Below the pieces are notes generated by a model, which was not told the DNA's origin, ran no database searches, and worked only from the letters and a program-made list of their open reading frames with translations. DNA of 64,000 nucleotides from Exiguobacterium sp. SL-9 (GTDB lineage Bacteria; Bacillota; Bacilli; Exiguobacteriales; Exiguobacteriaceae), in contig NZ_SJUO01000001.1 of the NCBI RefSeq assembly GCF_004336985.1, forward strand, positions 186,001-250,000, given 5' to 3'. Positions 1-8,802 of this stretch are shown one piece after another; position 1 is the first letter of the stretch; each line of letters opens with the position of its first letter. Position numbers and translations under genes: made by a program.

Positions 1-55
1 CGTTCTCGAAGATCTCGAAGACGTACGCCAGGTATACCATAACGTTGAAGGATGA
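1..55 (+). CDS. YebC/PmpR-family regulator, 3' end only
   Basis: Only the last 17 codons are inside the window (frame starts at base 2, TGA at 53-55). The tail reads LEDLEDVRQVYHNVEG, which matches the conserved C-terminus of YebC/PmpR DNA-binding regulators, where an ALEDLDDV..VYHN ending is typical. A hairpin terminator follows 6 bases after the stop. The identification rests on this short tail alone. Confidence 0.7.
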   Translation, partial: VLEDLEDVRQVYHNVEG

Positions 56-61
56 CGAACG

Positions 62-93
62 AGCGATAACTTTTCGGAGTTATCGCTTTTTTT
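62..93 (+). terminator. Rho-independent terminator after the yebC-like gene
   Basis: Inverted repeat AGCGATAACT / AGTTATCGCT with a 6-base loop, followed by a run of seven T. Confidence 0.9.
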
Positions 94-104
94 GAACAAT
101 CGAT

Positions 105-133
105 TTGACAACCCGAAAAACGTATGTTAAATT
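105..133 (+). promoter_or_regulatory. SigA-type promoter for the YuiF-like transporter
   Basis: TTGACA at 105-110, 17-bp spacer, TAAATT at 128-133. The start codon at 198 leaves a leader of roughly 58 bases. Prediction from sequence only. Confidence 0.6.
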
Positions 134-197
134 TCAAAAGTCTTTATCGTATTAAAGTGATAACAAGAGAAAGAGTTTTGAAAGAAAGGTGTTGGAA

Positions 198-1520
198 ATG
201 ATGAATGCTGTCTTATTAGCTGTTATCGTATTATTCGCTCTCGCGATCAGTCGGGTTCACATCGTCTTGTCGCTCATCCTCGCCGCAATCGTCGGCGGTC
301 TCGTCGGAGGACTCGGTTTCAACGACACGTTGACCGCCTTTAGTGACGGACTTGGCGGAGGGGCAACCATCGCCCTCAGTTACGCGCTACTCGGCGCGTT
401 CGCCGTCGGTTTGTCAAAAACCGGGCTACCCGATGTCCTCGCCGAGAAGTTGATCGGCATGTCCGGTCGCGACGTCACCGGGAAGAGCGTGGCGCGCGTC
501 AAGGCGTTATTGCTATCGTTCTTATTATTGCTTGCCATCAGTTCGCAGAACGCTTTACCGATTCACATCGCGTTCATCCCGATTGTCATCCCGCCGCTCC
601 TCGTGCTCTTTAACGAGTTGAAGCTCGACCGTCGTCTCGTGGCGACGATCCTTACGTTCGGTCTCGTCACGCCGTATATGTTACTTCCGGTCGGATTCGG
701 CGGCATTTACTTGAATGAGATTTTGCTACCAAACGTGGAAACGAACGGCATGGCCGTCGGTGATGTCAATATTGTCAGCATCATGGCCATCCCAGCCCTC
801 GGGATGCTCGTCGGTCTCGTCACCGCCTTCTTCCACTACCGGAAGCCACGGACGTACGATACGATTCAACTCGGGCCAACCGATTACGAGATTCGGACGT
901 TGAGCCCGCTCAAAATCTGGCTCACAGCTGCCGTCGTCCTCGTCGTGCTCGTCGTTCAACTTCAGACCGAATCGATGATCGCATCGGCCGTCACAGGACT
1001 CATCTTGTTGACGCTGCTTCGCCTCATCCCTTGGTCAGAGGCAGACGACATCTTCACGAGCGGGATGCGCATGATGGCTTTCATCGGCTTCGTCATGATT
1101 GCAGCGAGCGGTTTCGCCGCCGTCATTCGCGCGACCGGTGCCATCGACCCGCTCGTCAGTGGCGCTAGCGGTATCATGGGCGACTCACAATTTGTCGCCG
1201 CACTCGTCATGCTCCTCGTCGGACTCGTGATCACGCTAGGTATCGGTTCGAGTTTCTCGACGATTCCAATCATCGCGGCCATCTTCGTCCCGCTTTGCAT
1301 CCAGTACGGATTCTCGGTCGAGGCGACAATCGCCATTATCGGGACGGCCGGTGCACTCGGTGACGCTGGTAGCCCGGCGAGTGACTCGACGCTCGGACCG
1401 ACGAGCGGGTTGAATGCAGACGGTCAACACGACCACTTGCGTGAGACGGTGTGGCCGACGTTCCTCCACTACAACATCCCGCTCATCGTCTTCGGCTTGA
1501 TCGCCGCCATGGTGTTGTAA
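198..1520 (+). CDS. YuiF-type Na+/H+ antiporter-family permease
   Basis: Integral membrane transporter of the family represented by B. subtilis YuiF (annotated as Na+/H+ antiporter family or putative amino-acid permease). About 11-12 hydrophobic segments are visible. The family-typical stretches are GLGGGATIALSYALLGAFAV near the N-terminus and a GALGDAGSPASDSTLGP stretch near residue 390, both probably pore-lining. The substrate cannot be read from sequence; an organic acid or amino acid driven by Na+ or H+ is most likely. I chose ATG 198 because AAAGAAAGGTG ends 6 bases before it; an in-frame GTG at 189 lies inside that ribosome binding site. 440 aa, single gene with its own promoter. It ends directly against a small convergent ORF. 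Confidence 0.85.
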   Translation: MMNAVLLAVIVLFALAISRVHIVLSLILAAIVGGLVGGLGFNDTLTAFSDGLGGGATIALSYALLGAFAVGLSKTGLPDVLAEKLIGMSGRDVTGKSVARVKALLLSFLLLLAISSQNALPIHIAFIPIVIPPLLVLFNELKLDRRLVATILTFGLVTPYMLLPVGFGGIYLNEILLPNVETNGMAVGDVNIVSIMAIPALGMLVGLVTAFFHYRKPRTYDTIQLGPTDYEIRTLSPLKIWLTAAVVLVVLVVQLQTESMIASAVTGLILLTLLRLIPWSEADDIFTSGMRMMAFIGFVMIAASGFAAVIRATGAIDPLVSGASGIMGDSQFVAALVMLLVGLVITLGIGSSFSTIPIIAAIFVPLCIQYGFSVEATIAIIGTAGALGDAGSPASDSTLGPTSGLNADGQHDHLRETVWPTFLHYNIPLIVFGLIAAMVL

Positions 1521-1613
1521 TCACTTCCGATTGCGCCGTGCGTAAATCGTGCCGAGCAAGACGAGTACGAATAAAAACCAAATCCCGGTATACATGAGGA
1601 TTTCTATAATCAT
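1521..1613 (-). CDS. Small membrane protein, 30 aa
   Basis: Thirty-codon ORF: short acidic N-terminus (MIIEIL), one hydrophobic helix (IWFLFVLVLLGTIYA, about residues 11-25) and a basic tail (RRNRK), the layout of a single-pass inner-membrane microprotein with the tail in the cytoplasm. The ribosome binding site is near perfect (AGGAGG, 8 bases, ATG). It lies just past the gltD terminator on the same strand and its stop codon abuts the stop of the convergent YuiF-like gene, so it would be expressed by read-through from gltBD or from a promoter I cannot see. No homologue is recalled; function unknown. Confidence 0.6.
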   Translation of the reverse strand: MIIEILMYTGIWFLFVLVLLGTIYARRNRK

Positions 1614-1640
1614 CTCTGATTCCTCCTAAATATCCATGTA

Positions 1641-1670
1641 AAAAAGGAGCGACGATTTCGTCGCTCCTTT
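1641..1670 (-). terminator. Terminator after gltD
   Basis: Stem AAGGAGCGACG / CGTCGCTCCTT with a 4-base loop and T-run on the minus strand, starting right after the gltD stop codon. The plus strand also ends in TTTT, so it may act on both strands. Confidence 0.9.
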
Positions 1671-3122
1671 TCATGATGAAGTTTTTAGCTGGTGTTGACA
1701 AGTATTCAAGTATCCGTCGACGGTATCCGCGACTTCTCGGCCTTCTCGGATCGCCCAAACAATCAAACTTTGTCCCCGTCTCGCATCCCCTGCGACAAAC
1801 ACACCCTCGACGTTCGACGTATAGTCATGGTTCGCCTCGATACCGACTTTCCGGAGCTCTCGCTCCGGTCGTTCGAATCCAATGGCGACGAGCACAAGAT
1901 CGGCTGGATACGTCTTGACCGAACCGTCGACGACGAAGAACGTCGCCTGTCCGTCCGGTTTGACGATTTTCTCCATCCGCTCCGTCTCAATCCCGACGAC
2001 ACGGTCCCCTTCTTTAATGACCCGGTTCGACCGAATCAAATACGTGCGAGGATCGTGGTCGAAATGCTCGATGGCTTCCGCATAGGCGTAATCGGTCGAC
2101 AACGTATCCGGCTGAAGTGGCCATGGCCGCTCTGGCGCCCGGAACATACCTTTCTCCGGATGCTTCCCGAATTGGGTCACCGACTTGGCTCCTTGACGAA
2201 TCGCTGTCGCCACGCAGTCCGCTCCCGTGTCCCCGCCACCGATGACGATGACGTCTTTCCCGTTCGCGTCGTATCGAGCGTCGAGCGATTTCCCTCCGAG
2301 CACTCGCGTCGATTCCGTCAAATAATCCATCGCCGGCTCGACGCCTGTGGCATCATCCCCATCGATGCCGAGCGTCCGTTGTTTCTGTGCGCCCGTCGCG
2401 AGAATGACGGCATCGTACGTGTGACGGAGTGACTCGATCGTCACATCGGTCCCGACGTTGACGCCCGTCTTGAAGCGAATCCCTTCTGCCTCGAGTAGCC
2501 GTACGCGACGCCGGACGACATCCTTCTCAAGCTTCATGTTCGGGATGCCATAGAACAACAGGCCGCCCGCCTCATCCGCTTTCTCATAAATTGTGACCGC
2601 ATGGCCGAGCTGGTTCAATTGATCGGCTGCCGCGAGTCCGGCCGGCCCGCTGCCGATGATGGCAACACGGTGTCCGGTCCGTTTCTTGACATGGCGTGGC
2701 TTGACCCACCCTTCCTCGAACGCGCGGTCGATGATCGTCCGTTCGATCGATTTGATCGCGACCGGATCCTCGCTGATGCCGAGCGTACACGACCCTTCAC
2801 ACGGGGCCGGACAGACACGCCCCGTAAACTCTGGGAAGTTGTTCGTCTCCATCAATCGTTCGTAGGCCCGATACCAATCTTGATCCGAGACGAGCTTATT
2901 CCATTCGGGAATCAAGTTGTGGATTGGACAGCCGATCGTCTCTTGACCGATCATGTCCCCGACGTGACAGAACGGGGTGCCGCAATCCATGCAACGCTCG
3001 GCTTGTTTGACGATTGGTCCGTCTTCCATCCGTGAAGCATATTCACTGTAATCATGAATCCGTTCGAGGACGGAACGTTCTGGCAATGTCTCCCGTGGGA
3101 TATCGATAAATTTATGTCTCAT
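1671..3122 (-). CDS. gltD: Glutamate synthase (NADPH) small subunit
   Basis: Small (beta) subunit of GOGAT. It takes electrons from NADPH through FAD and passes them by [4Fe-4S] clusters to GltB for the reductive formation of glutamate from 2-oxoglutarate and glutamine. The N-terminal ferredoxin-like part has cysteines at 44, 47, 52, 65 and 104, 108, 112 (CMDCGTPFC, VCPAPCEGSC). A dinucleotide fold follows (VAIIGSGPAGLAAA) and a second one for NADPH (VIVIGGGDTGADC). 483 aa is normal for the family. The ATG overlaps the gltB stop by 4 bases (ATGA), so the two subunits are translationally coupled. Confidence 0.97.
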   Translation of the reverse strand: MRHKFIDIPRETLPERSVLERIHDYSEYASRMEDGPIVKQAERCMDCGTPFCHVGDMIGQETIGCPIHNLIPEWNKLVSDQDWYRAYERLMETNNFPEFTGRVCPAPCEGSCTLGISEDPVAIKSIERTIIDRAFEEGWVKPRHVKKRTGHRVAIIGSGPAGLAAADQLNQLGHAVTIYEKADEAGGLLFYGIPNMKLEKDVVRRRVRLLEAEGIRFKTGVNVGTDVTIESLRHTYDAVILATGAQKQRTLGIDGDDATGVEPAMDYLTESTRVLGGKSLDARYDANGKDVIVIGGGDTGADCVATAIRQGAKSVTQFGKHPEKGMFRAPERPWPLQPDTLSTDYAYAEAIEHFDHDPRTYLIRSNRVIKEGDRVVGIETERMEKIVKPDGQATFFVVDGSVKTYPADLVLVAIGFERPERELRKVGIEANHDYTSNVEGVFVAGDARRGQSLIVWAIREGREVADTVDGYLNTCQHQLKTSS

Positions 3123-6100
3123 GCTCCCCCTCCTTCAGTCACGACGCGGAATAGTTCGAGGGCGCGGTCCGCGTCACTCAACTCCGGACGCGTCGCCTCG
3201 ATGTGACGCATGACGTCAAGTACGTTTGCATAGTCACGCGGTACGACTTTGACGAAGCGTTTTCGTTCTTGCTCAAACGCCTCAAGTACAGCTCTCGCTT
3301 TCACACTGTCCGTATGAAACTGGTGCATCTCGAGCAACGCGTAAATCTGTTCGGCATCTTCATCGGTCAACTCTCGATCAATCGAGACGAGCTCTTCGTT
3401 GACAAGTTGTTCGTACGCCTGGTCCCCGTAAAGGTAGGCGACTCCGCCCGACATCCCGGCCCCGAAGTTACGACCGACCGTTCCGAGCACGACGACCGTC
3501 CCACCGGTCATGTACTCACAGCCGTGATCGCCGACCCCTTCAGTCACCGCAACGGCACCGGAGTTCCGGACGGCAAATCGTTCCCCGACATGACCGTTGA
3601 AGAACGCCATCCCAGACGTCGCGCCGTAAAGACAGACGTTACCGGCGATGACTTGTTCACTCTCTTCGAACGGGGCGTGTTTCTCAGCGATAACGGCGAG
3701 TTTCCCGCCGCTCAAGCCTTTTCCGACGTAATCGTTCGCGTCGCCGATGACCGAGATGGTGATCCCGCTCGGCAGGAACGCCCCTAAACTTTGACCGGCC
3801 GACCCGCTGAGACGAAGTGAAATCGTATCCTCGGCAAGACCGACGTTGCCATGCACTTTCGTCACTTCATGCCCGAGCATTGTCCCGACGGCACGATCCG
3901 TGTTGCGGACGCGACCGACGAAGAACGTCGGTTGGAGAGACTTGATCGATCGCGACACAGCTGGGATCAACTTCCGGTGGTCGTACGACTGATAGGCCGG
4001 ATGCGGCAGCTCTTCTTTTTCTGGCAACGCTGTCGGAATCGATAACATCGGGGCCAAATCAAGTGTTCTCGCTTTCGGATGTTCTTGTTTCCATACGCTT
4101 TCCTCTAACAAGTCCGTCCGGCCGATGACGTCACGGAGCGATTTCGCGCCGAGCGAGGCTAAAATCTCTCGCACGTCTTCGGCGAGGAACGTCATCAAGT
4201 TGACGACGTGTTCGGGTTTGCCCATGAACTTCGCGCGCAAGGCCGGGTCTTGTGTGGCGACACCGACCGGACACGTGTCGAGGTGACACGCCCGCATCAT
4301 GATACAACCGAGCACGACGAGCGGCGCCGTCGCGAACGCGTATTCTTCGGCCCCGAAGATGGCGGCGAGGACGATATCACGCCCGGTCATGAGCTTACCG
4401 TCGGTCTCGAGCGTGACGCGGCCTCGGAGCCCGTTCAATGCGAGCGTCTGGTGCGTCTCGAGCAGACCGAGCTCCCACGGCAGTCCCGTATGCTTGATCG
4501 ATGTCCGAGGTGACGCCCCGGTTCCTCCGTCATAGCCACTGATGACAATCGTGTCGGCGTTCGCCTTGGCGACACCGGCCGCAATCGTCCCGACGCCTGA
4601 TTTCGAGACGAGTTTGACGCTGATTTTCGCGTTCGGATTGACGTGCTTCAAATCAAAGATCAGCTGAGCCAAATCTTCAATCGAATAGATGTCGTGGTGC
4701 GGCGGTGGCGAGATGAGTCCGACACCTGGGACTGAGCCGCGCACTTCGGCGACCCATGGATATACTTTGTTCCCTGGCAATTGTCCACCCTCACCCGGCT
4801 TCGCACCTTGCGCCATCTTGATTTGAATTTCATCAGCATGATACAAATATTCGGCCGTCACACCGAAACGTCCACTTGCGACTTGCTTGATGCGACTGAC
4901 GCGTTCACTGCCGTCCTCATCAGGGGTGAACCGATTCCTGTCCTCCCCGCCTTCTCCTGAGTTGCTCTTGCCGCCGATTTGGTTCATGGCGATGGCGAGC
5001 GTCTCGTGCGCCTCTTTCGACAAGGATCCGAACGACATTGCTCCCGTTTTGAAGCGGCTGACGATCGAAGTGACCGACTCGACTTCATCAATCGAAATCG
5101 CATCTTGTTGTTTGAACGCGAACAATTGACGTAAGAATTGGCCTGACGACTCGTGGAGTTTGACGTAAGCGTCATAATACCGGCGCTCGTTCTCGCGGCA
5201 GGCCCGCTGGAGCAAATGAATCGTCTTCGGGTTAAAGGCATGCTCTTCCCCATCAGCTCGCCACTGGAAATCGGCTCCGGCCTCGAGCGGTCGTTCCCGC
5301 TCATAGGCAGCTTCATGCTGGCGGCGCGACTCTTCTTCGAGTTCTGTGAAACCGACACCGGACAACTGTGATGTCGTCCCGCGGAAATGGCGTTCAATCA
5401 AGTCACGGTCAATGCCGACCGCCTCAAAGATTTGGGCCCCACGGTAACTTTGTACGGTCGAGATCCCCATCTTCGACATGATCTTGACGATGCCATCAAC
5501 CGATGCCGTCTGATAGCGGCGAACGGCTTCTGTGAACGAGTATGGCAGTTGACCGGCCTCGACCGCCTCGGCAATCGTCGCATAGGCGAGATACGGATAG
5601 ACGGCGTCAGCGCCGTACCCAATCAAGGCGGCCGCTTGGTGGACTTCACGCACTTCGCCACTCTCAGCGACGAGACTGCACGACGCGCGAAGGTTGACGC
5701 GAATCAAATGTTGGTGGACGGCGCTCAAGACGAGGAGCGACGGCATCGCCAGCAGGTTTTCGTTCATGCTTCGGTCTGACAAGATGATGACTTCAGCCCC
5801 ATCGCGGACGAGCCCTTCGACACGTTCGAACAACGTCTCAAGGGCAGCCTCGAGGTCGTGTTCGTATGTCGTCTCGACCCGTTCGACGCGAAGCGTCTCG
5901 TTCACTTGTTCGACCGCGGCCGCATCAAGGAACGGATGTTTGAGCCAAACGCGACGCGCATGACCGCGACCGGTGTGGACCGGGTTCGCGAGTGGTCCGA
6001 GCCACGTGAACGTGGCCGTGACGATTTTCTCACGCAATGCATCGATTGGCGGGTTCGTGACTTGGGCGAAGTGCTGTTTGAAGTAATGGAACAATGAGCG

Positions 6101-7558
6101 TGGCCGTTCAGACAAGACCGCGACCGGTTGGTCATGGCCCATCGAACCAATCGGGTCTTTCTTCTCAAGGATGAGTGGGACGAGATATTGCTCGATATCT
6201 TCTTTCGTGTAACCGAACGCCCGCTGTTTTTGATGAAGTTCGGCGACGAGCGGCTCTTCGACAGGAGACTCTTCAAGCTTAGTCATCTGTTTCAGCCATT
6301 TCCCATACGGCTCGGCGCGCGCGATCGTCTGTTTGATTTCCGCATCCGGAATGAGGCGTTTCGACTCCAAGTCGATTAATAGGAGCTGGCCTGGGCGAAG
6401 TCGCTGTTTCGACTTCACATTCTCGGCTTGCACGGGAATGACGCCGCTCTCTGACGAAAGAATGAGCTCGCCATCAAGCGTTTCGATGTAACGCATCGGT
6501 CGCAGTCCGTTCCGATCCAAGATGGCGCCGATTTGACGTCCGTCCGTGAAGACGACGCCCGTCGGTCCGTCCCATGGTTCCATGATGGACGAATGATATT
6601 GGTAGAAGTCTTTTTTGAACGGGTCCATCGATACCTCGGCAAACGGTTCTGGAATCAGCATCATCGCCGTATGAGCGATGGAACGTCCGGTCCGTGTGAA
6701 GAATTCGAAGGCGTTGTCGAGCATCGATGAGTCGCTGCCCGTCTCTTGAAGGACTGGGAACAGTTGATTCACGTCCTCGAACAAATCGGTCGATGTCACG
6801 CCTTCGCGCGCTCGCATCGCGTCGATATTGCCGCGGAGTGTGTTAATTTCTCCGTTGTGCACAATCATGCGGTTCGGATGGGCCCGCTCCCATGATGGGA
6901 ACGTGTTCGTCGAGAAGCGAGAATGGACGATACCGAACGTGCTCTTATAGGCCGGCGCCTGTAAGTCGAGATAAAACCGCTCGATCTGTTCAGGCGTCAG
7001 CATCCCTTTATAGACGATCGTCTTCGTCGATAGGCTTGGCATGTATAGATTCAAGTCCTCGGTCTTCTCGATCGTACGTCTGAGTTGGTAAAGTGTCCGC
7101 TCGTTCGAGTCGTAGTCTGCGAATGGACAAGAAACGAACCATTGATAAATCGTCGGCTGTGTCACCCGGGCGTGTTCCCCAATAGCCAAACTGTCGACCG
7201 GGACCTCACGCCAGGCGATGGTCGCAAAGTCAAACTCATCGGCAATCGCTTCCATCTGCCGTTGCTTTTCTTGCAGCTTTGTTTCGTCAGGCTGGAAAAA
7301 GACCATCCCGACCGCGTAGCGACCTGGCGTCGGCAAGTTCATCGTCTCAAGGAACAGCTCGTGGGGTAGCTCGGTCATAATCCCCGCACCGTCTCCCGCA
7401 TCGATGACGCCTTGTCCACCCCGGTGCTCAAGTTTACAGAGCATCGAGAGCGATTTACTGACAATGTCGTGTTTCTTCTCTCCGTTTAGGTTGACATATA
7501 GCCCAATGCCACATGCATCTTTTTCGAATCGTGAATCGTACAAGCCTGTTCGCTTCAT
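3119..7558 (-). CDS. gltB: Glutamate synthase (NADPH) large subunit
   Basis: Large (alpha) subunit of GOGAT, 1479 aa. A short propeptide precedes Cys16 (DACGIG), which by family knowledge becomes the N-terminal nucleophile of the class II glutamine amidotransferase domain (to about 410). A central domain and the FMN-binding synthase barrel (about 790-1170) follow, with the 3Fe-4S cysteines at 1085, 1091 and 1096 (C-IMMRA-C-HLDT-C), then the C-terminal glycine-rich beta-helix. Ammonia is tunnelled from the first domain to the FMN site. First gene of gltBD. No gltC regulator lies nearby; instead a cre box and a CodY-like box sit in the upstream region. Confidence 0.97.
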   Translation of the reverse strand: MKRTGLYDSRFEKDACGIGLYVNLNGEKKHDIVSKSLSMLCKLEHRGGQGVIDAGDGAGIMTELPHELFLETMNLPTPGRYAVGMVFFQPDETKLQEKQRQMEAIADEFDFATIAWREVPVDSLAIGEHARVTQPTIYQWFVSCPFADYDSNERTLYQLRRTIEKTEDLNLYMPSLSTKTIVYKGMLTPEQIERFYLDLQAPAYKSTFGIVHSRFSTNTFPSWERAHPNRMIVHNGEINTLRGNIDAMRAREGVTSTDLFEDVNQLFPVLQETGSDSSMLDNAFEFFTRTGRSIAHTAMMLIPEPFAEVSMDPFKKDFYQYHSSIMEPWDGPTGVVFTDGRQIGAILDRNGLRPMRYIETLDGELILSSESGVIPVQAENVKSKQRLRPGQLLLIDLESKRLIPDAEIKQTIARAEPYGKWLKQMTKLEESPVEEPLVAELHQKQRAFGYTKEDIEQYLVPLILEKKDPIGSMGHDQPVAVLSERPRSLFHYFKQHFAQVTNPPIDALREKIVTATFTWLGPLANPVHTGRGHARRVWLKHPFLDAAAVEQVNETLRVERVETTYEHDLEAALETLFERVEGLVRDGAEVIILSDRSMNENLLAMPSLLVLSAVHQHLIRVNLRASCSLVAESGEVREVHQAAALIGYGADAVYPYLAYATIAEAVEAGQLPYSFTEAVRRYQTASVDGIVKIMSKMGISTVQSYRGAQIFEAVGIDRDLIERHFRGTTSQLSGVGFTELEEESRRQHEAAYERERPLEAGADFQWRADGEEHAFNPKTIHLLQRACRENERRYYDAYVKLHESSGQFLRQLFAFKQQDAISIDEVESVTSIVSRFKTGAMSFGSLSKEAHETLAIAMNQIGGKSNSGEGGEDRNRFTPDEDGSERVSRIKQVASGRFGVTAEYLYHADEIQIKMAQGAKPGEGGQLPGNKVYPWVAEVRGSVPGVGLISPPPHHDIYSIEDLAQLIFDLKHVNPNAKISVKLVSKSGVGTIAAGVAKANADTIVISGYDGGTGASPRTSIKHTGLPWELGLLETHQTLALNGLRGRVTLETDGKLMTGRDIVLAAIFGAEEYAFATAPLVVLGCIMMRACHLDTCPVGVATQDPALRAKFMGKPEHVVNLMTFLAEDVREILASLGAKSLRDVIGRTDLLEESVWKQEHPKARTLDLAPMLSIPTALPEKEELPHPAYQSYDHRKLIPAVSRSIKSLQPTFFVGRVRNTDRAVGTMLGHEVTKVHGNVGLAEDTISLRLSGSAGQSLGAFLPSGITISVIGDANDYVGKGLSGGKLAVIAEKHAPFEESEQVIAGNVCLYGATSGMAFFNGHVGERFAVRNSGAVAVTEGVGDHGCEYMTGGTVVVLGTVGRNFGAGMSGGVAYLYGDQAYEQLVNEELVSIDRELTDEDAEQIYALLEMHQFHTDSVKARAVLEAFEQERKRFVKVVPRDYANVLDVMRHIEATRPELSDADRALELFRVVTEGGGA

Positions 7559-7609
7559 CGAATCAACCCCTCTCTCTCGATCTTGTTTCGTAAATTTTAT
7601 TTTGTTCTA

Positions 7610-7624
7610 AATATTCTGATAAAT
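7610..7624. promoter_or_regulatory. CodY-like box upstream of gltB
   Basis: AATATTCTGATAAAT matches 12 of 15 positions of the CodY consensus AATTTTCWGAAAATT. It lies 52 bases before the gltB start codon, a place where binding could block initiation. CodY senses branched-chain amino acids and GTP in Firmicutes. A 3-mismatch site can occur by chance, so this is a candidate only. Confidence 0.45.
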
Positions 7625-7673
7625 CAAGAGGGTTGTATACTATTATGCATAATTCAATTAGCATAGTTTATAT

Positions 7674-7688
7674 TTGTAAGCGTATACA
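7674..7688. promoter_or_regulatory. cre (CcpA) site upstream of gltB
   Basis: TTGTAAGCGTATACA fits every position of the cre consensus WTGNAANCGNWNNCW. It lies 116 bases before the gltB start. The gltB -10 and -35 cannot be fixed with confidence, so whether CcpA activates or represses is open. Confidence 0.65.
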
Positions 7689-7790
7689 TTAGCTTTACCA
7701 AGCTATTTTTAAAAACATGTTATAATGCATAAAGAATATTTATCCATAAAATATATTAATATATAGGTTCATACGAACATAAAAATAATC

Positions 7791-7823
7791 AAAAAAAACG
7801 GTAGTCCTAGAGGGCTACCGTTT
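7791..7823 (-). terminator. Terminator after the TspO-like gene
   Basis: Stem AAACGGTAG / CTACCGTTT followed on the minus strand by eight T. Confidence 0.9.
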
Positions 7824-7835
7824 CTGCTTTCGATA

Positions 7836-8585
7836 TTATTCAACCGTTTTTCGTGAGTGATGCAAGAACGCCCGCGGCTTTTTCCAAATGATTAATCCGA
7901 CATAACCGAGGGTGAGCAAAATCAGAGCACTGACGAGGACGACGTAGAGAGTCGCGTTGTCGATTCGCGCGAAGATGGCGATGTACGCCCAGACAAAGAC
8001 GAGCGGATAGATGAAGTCACGATGCCACCACATGAAGACGAGTGCGAGGACAACCCCGACCATGAGCATGAGCGACGTCCAAGCCAGTTCGTCGAGCCCG
8101 AGCAACGTGGTGACTTGTTCTCGGTTCATGACGACGAACACGTTGACGATCGTCGCGACGGACACCCAGCCGATATAAATCGAGAACGGGAACCGGTCGA
8201 GCCAACTTGTCGACGTCCGGAAGGCGATGTAATAGAGCCAGGCGAGCGTCGCGAGAAATGCGACCATGACGACGAGCGAGGCGATGAACCACTCGTTCGT
8301 GAACGTGAGCAACCAGAGACCGTTCAAGATACACGAGACGAGAAAACCCGCTTTCATCCGATTCGCCTGTCGGTTCGCAACCGATCCTTTTTTTAGTTGT
8401 AAGACGAGCCAGACGGCGATTGCGATATAAATCACGCCCCAAATCGAGAACGCGTAGCCGGCCGGTTTGAAGTAAATGTCGATTCGGTCCGACACTGCCG
8501 CATTTTCACCACTCGCAAAGTAGTTGATGACGACCGTCGCCAAAAACGCCAGCCAGTTGATTAAAGGCCATTTTGATAAGTCCAT
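7836..8585 (-). CDS. TspO/MBR-like tryptophan-rich membrane protein
   Basis: Membrane protein of about seven hydrophobic segments related to the tryptophan-rich sensory (TspO/MBR) family; the stretch KPAGYAFSIWGVIYI and many Trp residues are typical. At 249 aa it is longer than classical 5-helix TspO (about 160 aa) and belongs to the longer related group. Ligand unknown; tetrapyrroles are the usual suggestion for TspO. An ATG 15 codons upstream (8628-8630) is ruled out because it falls inside the predicted -10 hexamer TATGCT, while the ATG at 8585 follows GGAGG by 9 bases. Single gene. Confidence 0.8.
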   Translation of the reverse strand: MDLSKWPLINWLAFLATVVINYFASGENAAVSDRIDIYFKPAGYAFSIWGVIYIAIAVWLVLQLKKGSVANRQANRMKAGFLVSCILNGLWLLTFTNEWFIASLVVMVAFLATLAWLYYIAFRTSTSWLDRFPFSIYIGWVSVATIVNVFVVMNREQVTTLLGLDELAWTSLMLMVGVVLALVFMWWHRDFIYPLVFVWAYIAIFARIDNATLYVVLVSALILLTLGYVGLIIWKKPRAFLHHSRKTVE

Positions 8586-8625
8586 AAGTAGGATCCTCCG
8601 AAGAAGACCTGACACCTCCTTTTTT

Positions 8626-8653
8626 AGCATAGTTTTCTATACCCATGTGCCAA
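8626..8653 (-). promoter_or_regulatory. Promoter of the TspO-like gene
   Basis: TTGGCA (8648-8653), 16-bp spacer, TATGCT (8626-8631) on the minus strand; the transcript would start about 30 bases before the chosen ATG. Confidence 0.6.
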
Positions 8654-8702
8654 CGCTCATACACATCTGGACTAGCTTATAGGCGAATCTCTAGACATAT
8701 AA

Positions 8703-8757
8703 CAAAACGACCCCGGCGTTAGCCTGAGTCGTCTTGAAAAAGCGGTAATGTCACCGC
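8703..8757 (-). terminator. Tandem hairpins after the aldo/keto reductase
   Basis: First hairpin GCGGT / ACCGC (8742-8757) with TTTTTC after it on the minus strand; a second imperfect stem ACGACTC / GGGTCGT (8705-8731) follows with TTTTG. Together they isolate the reductase from the TspO-like promoter. Confidence 0.7.
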
Positions 8758-8802
8758 ATTCGGGATCGCCCACCTGAGTTCATGGACAATAGCATCAATT
8801 GT

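Noticed and set aside
1692-2432. Long open frame (246 codons) opposite gltD
   Set aside because: It mirrors gltD, has no ribosome binding site and no family pattern; such antisense frames are common in GC-richer codon use.
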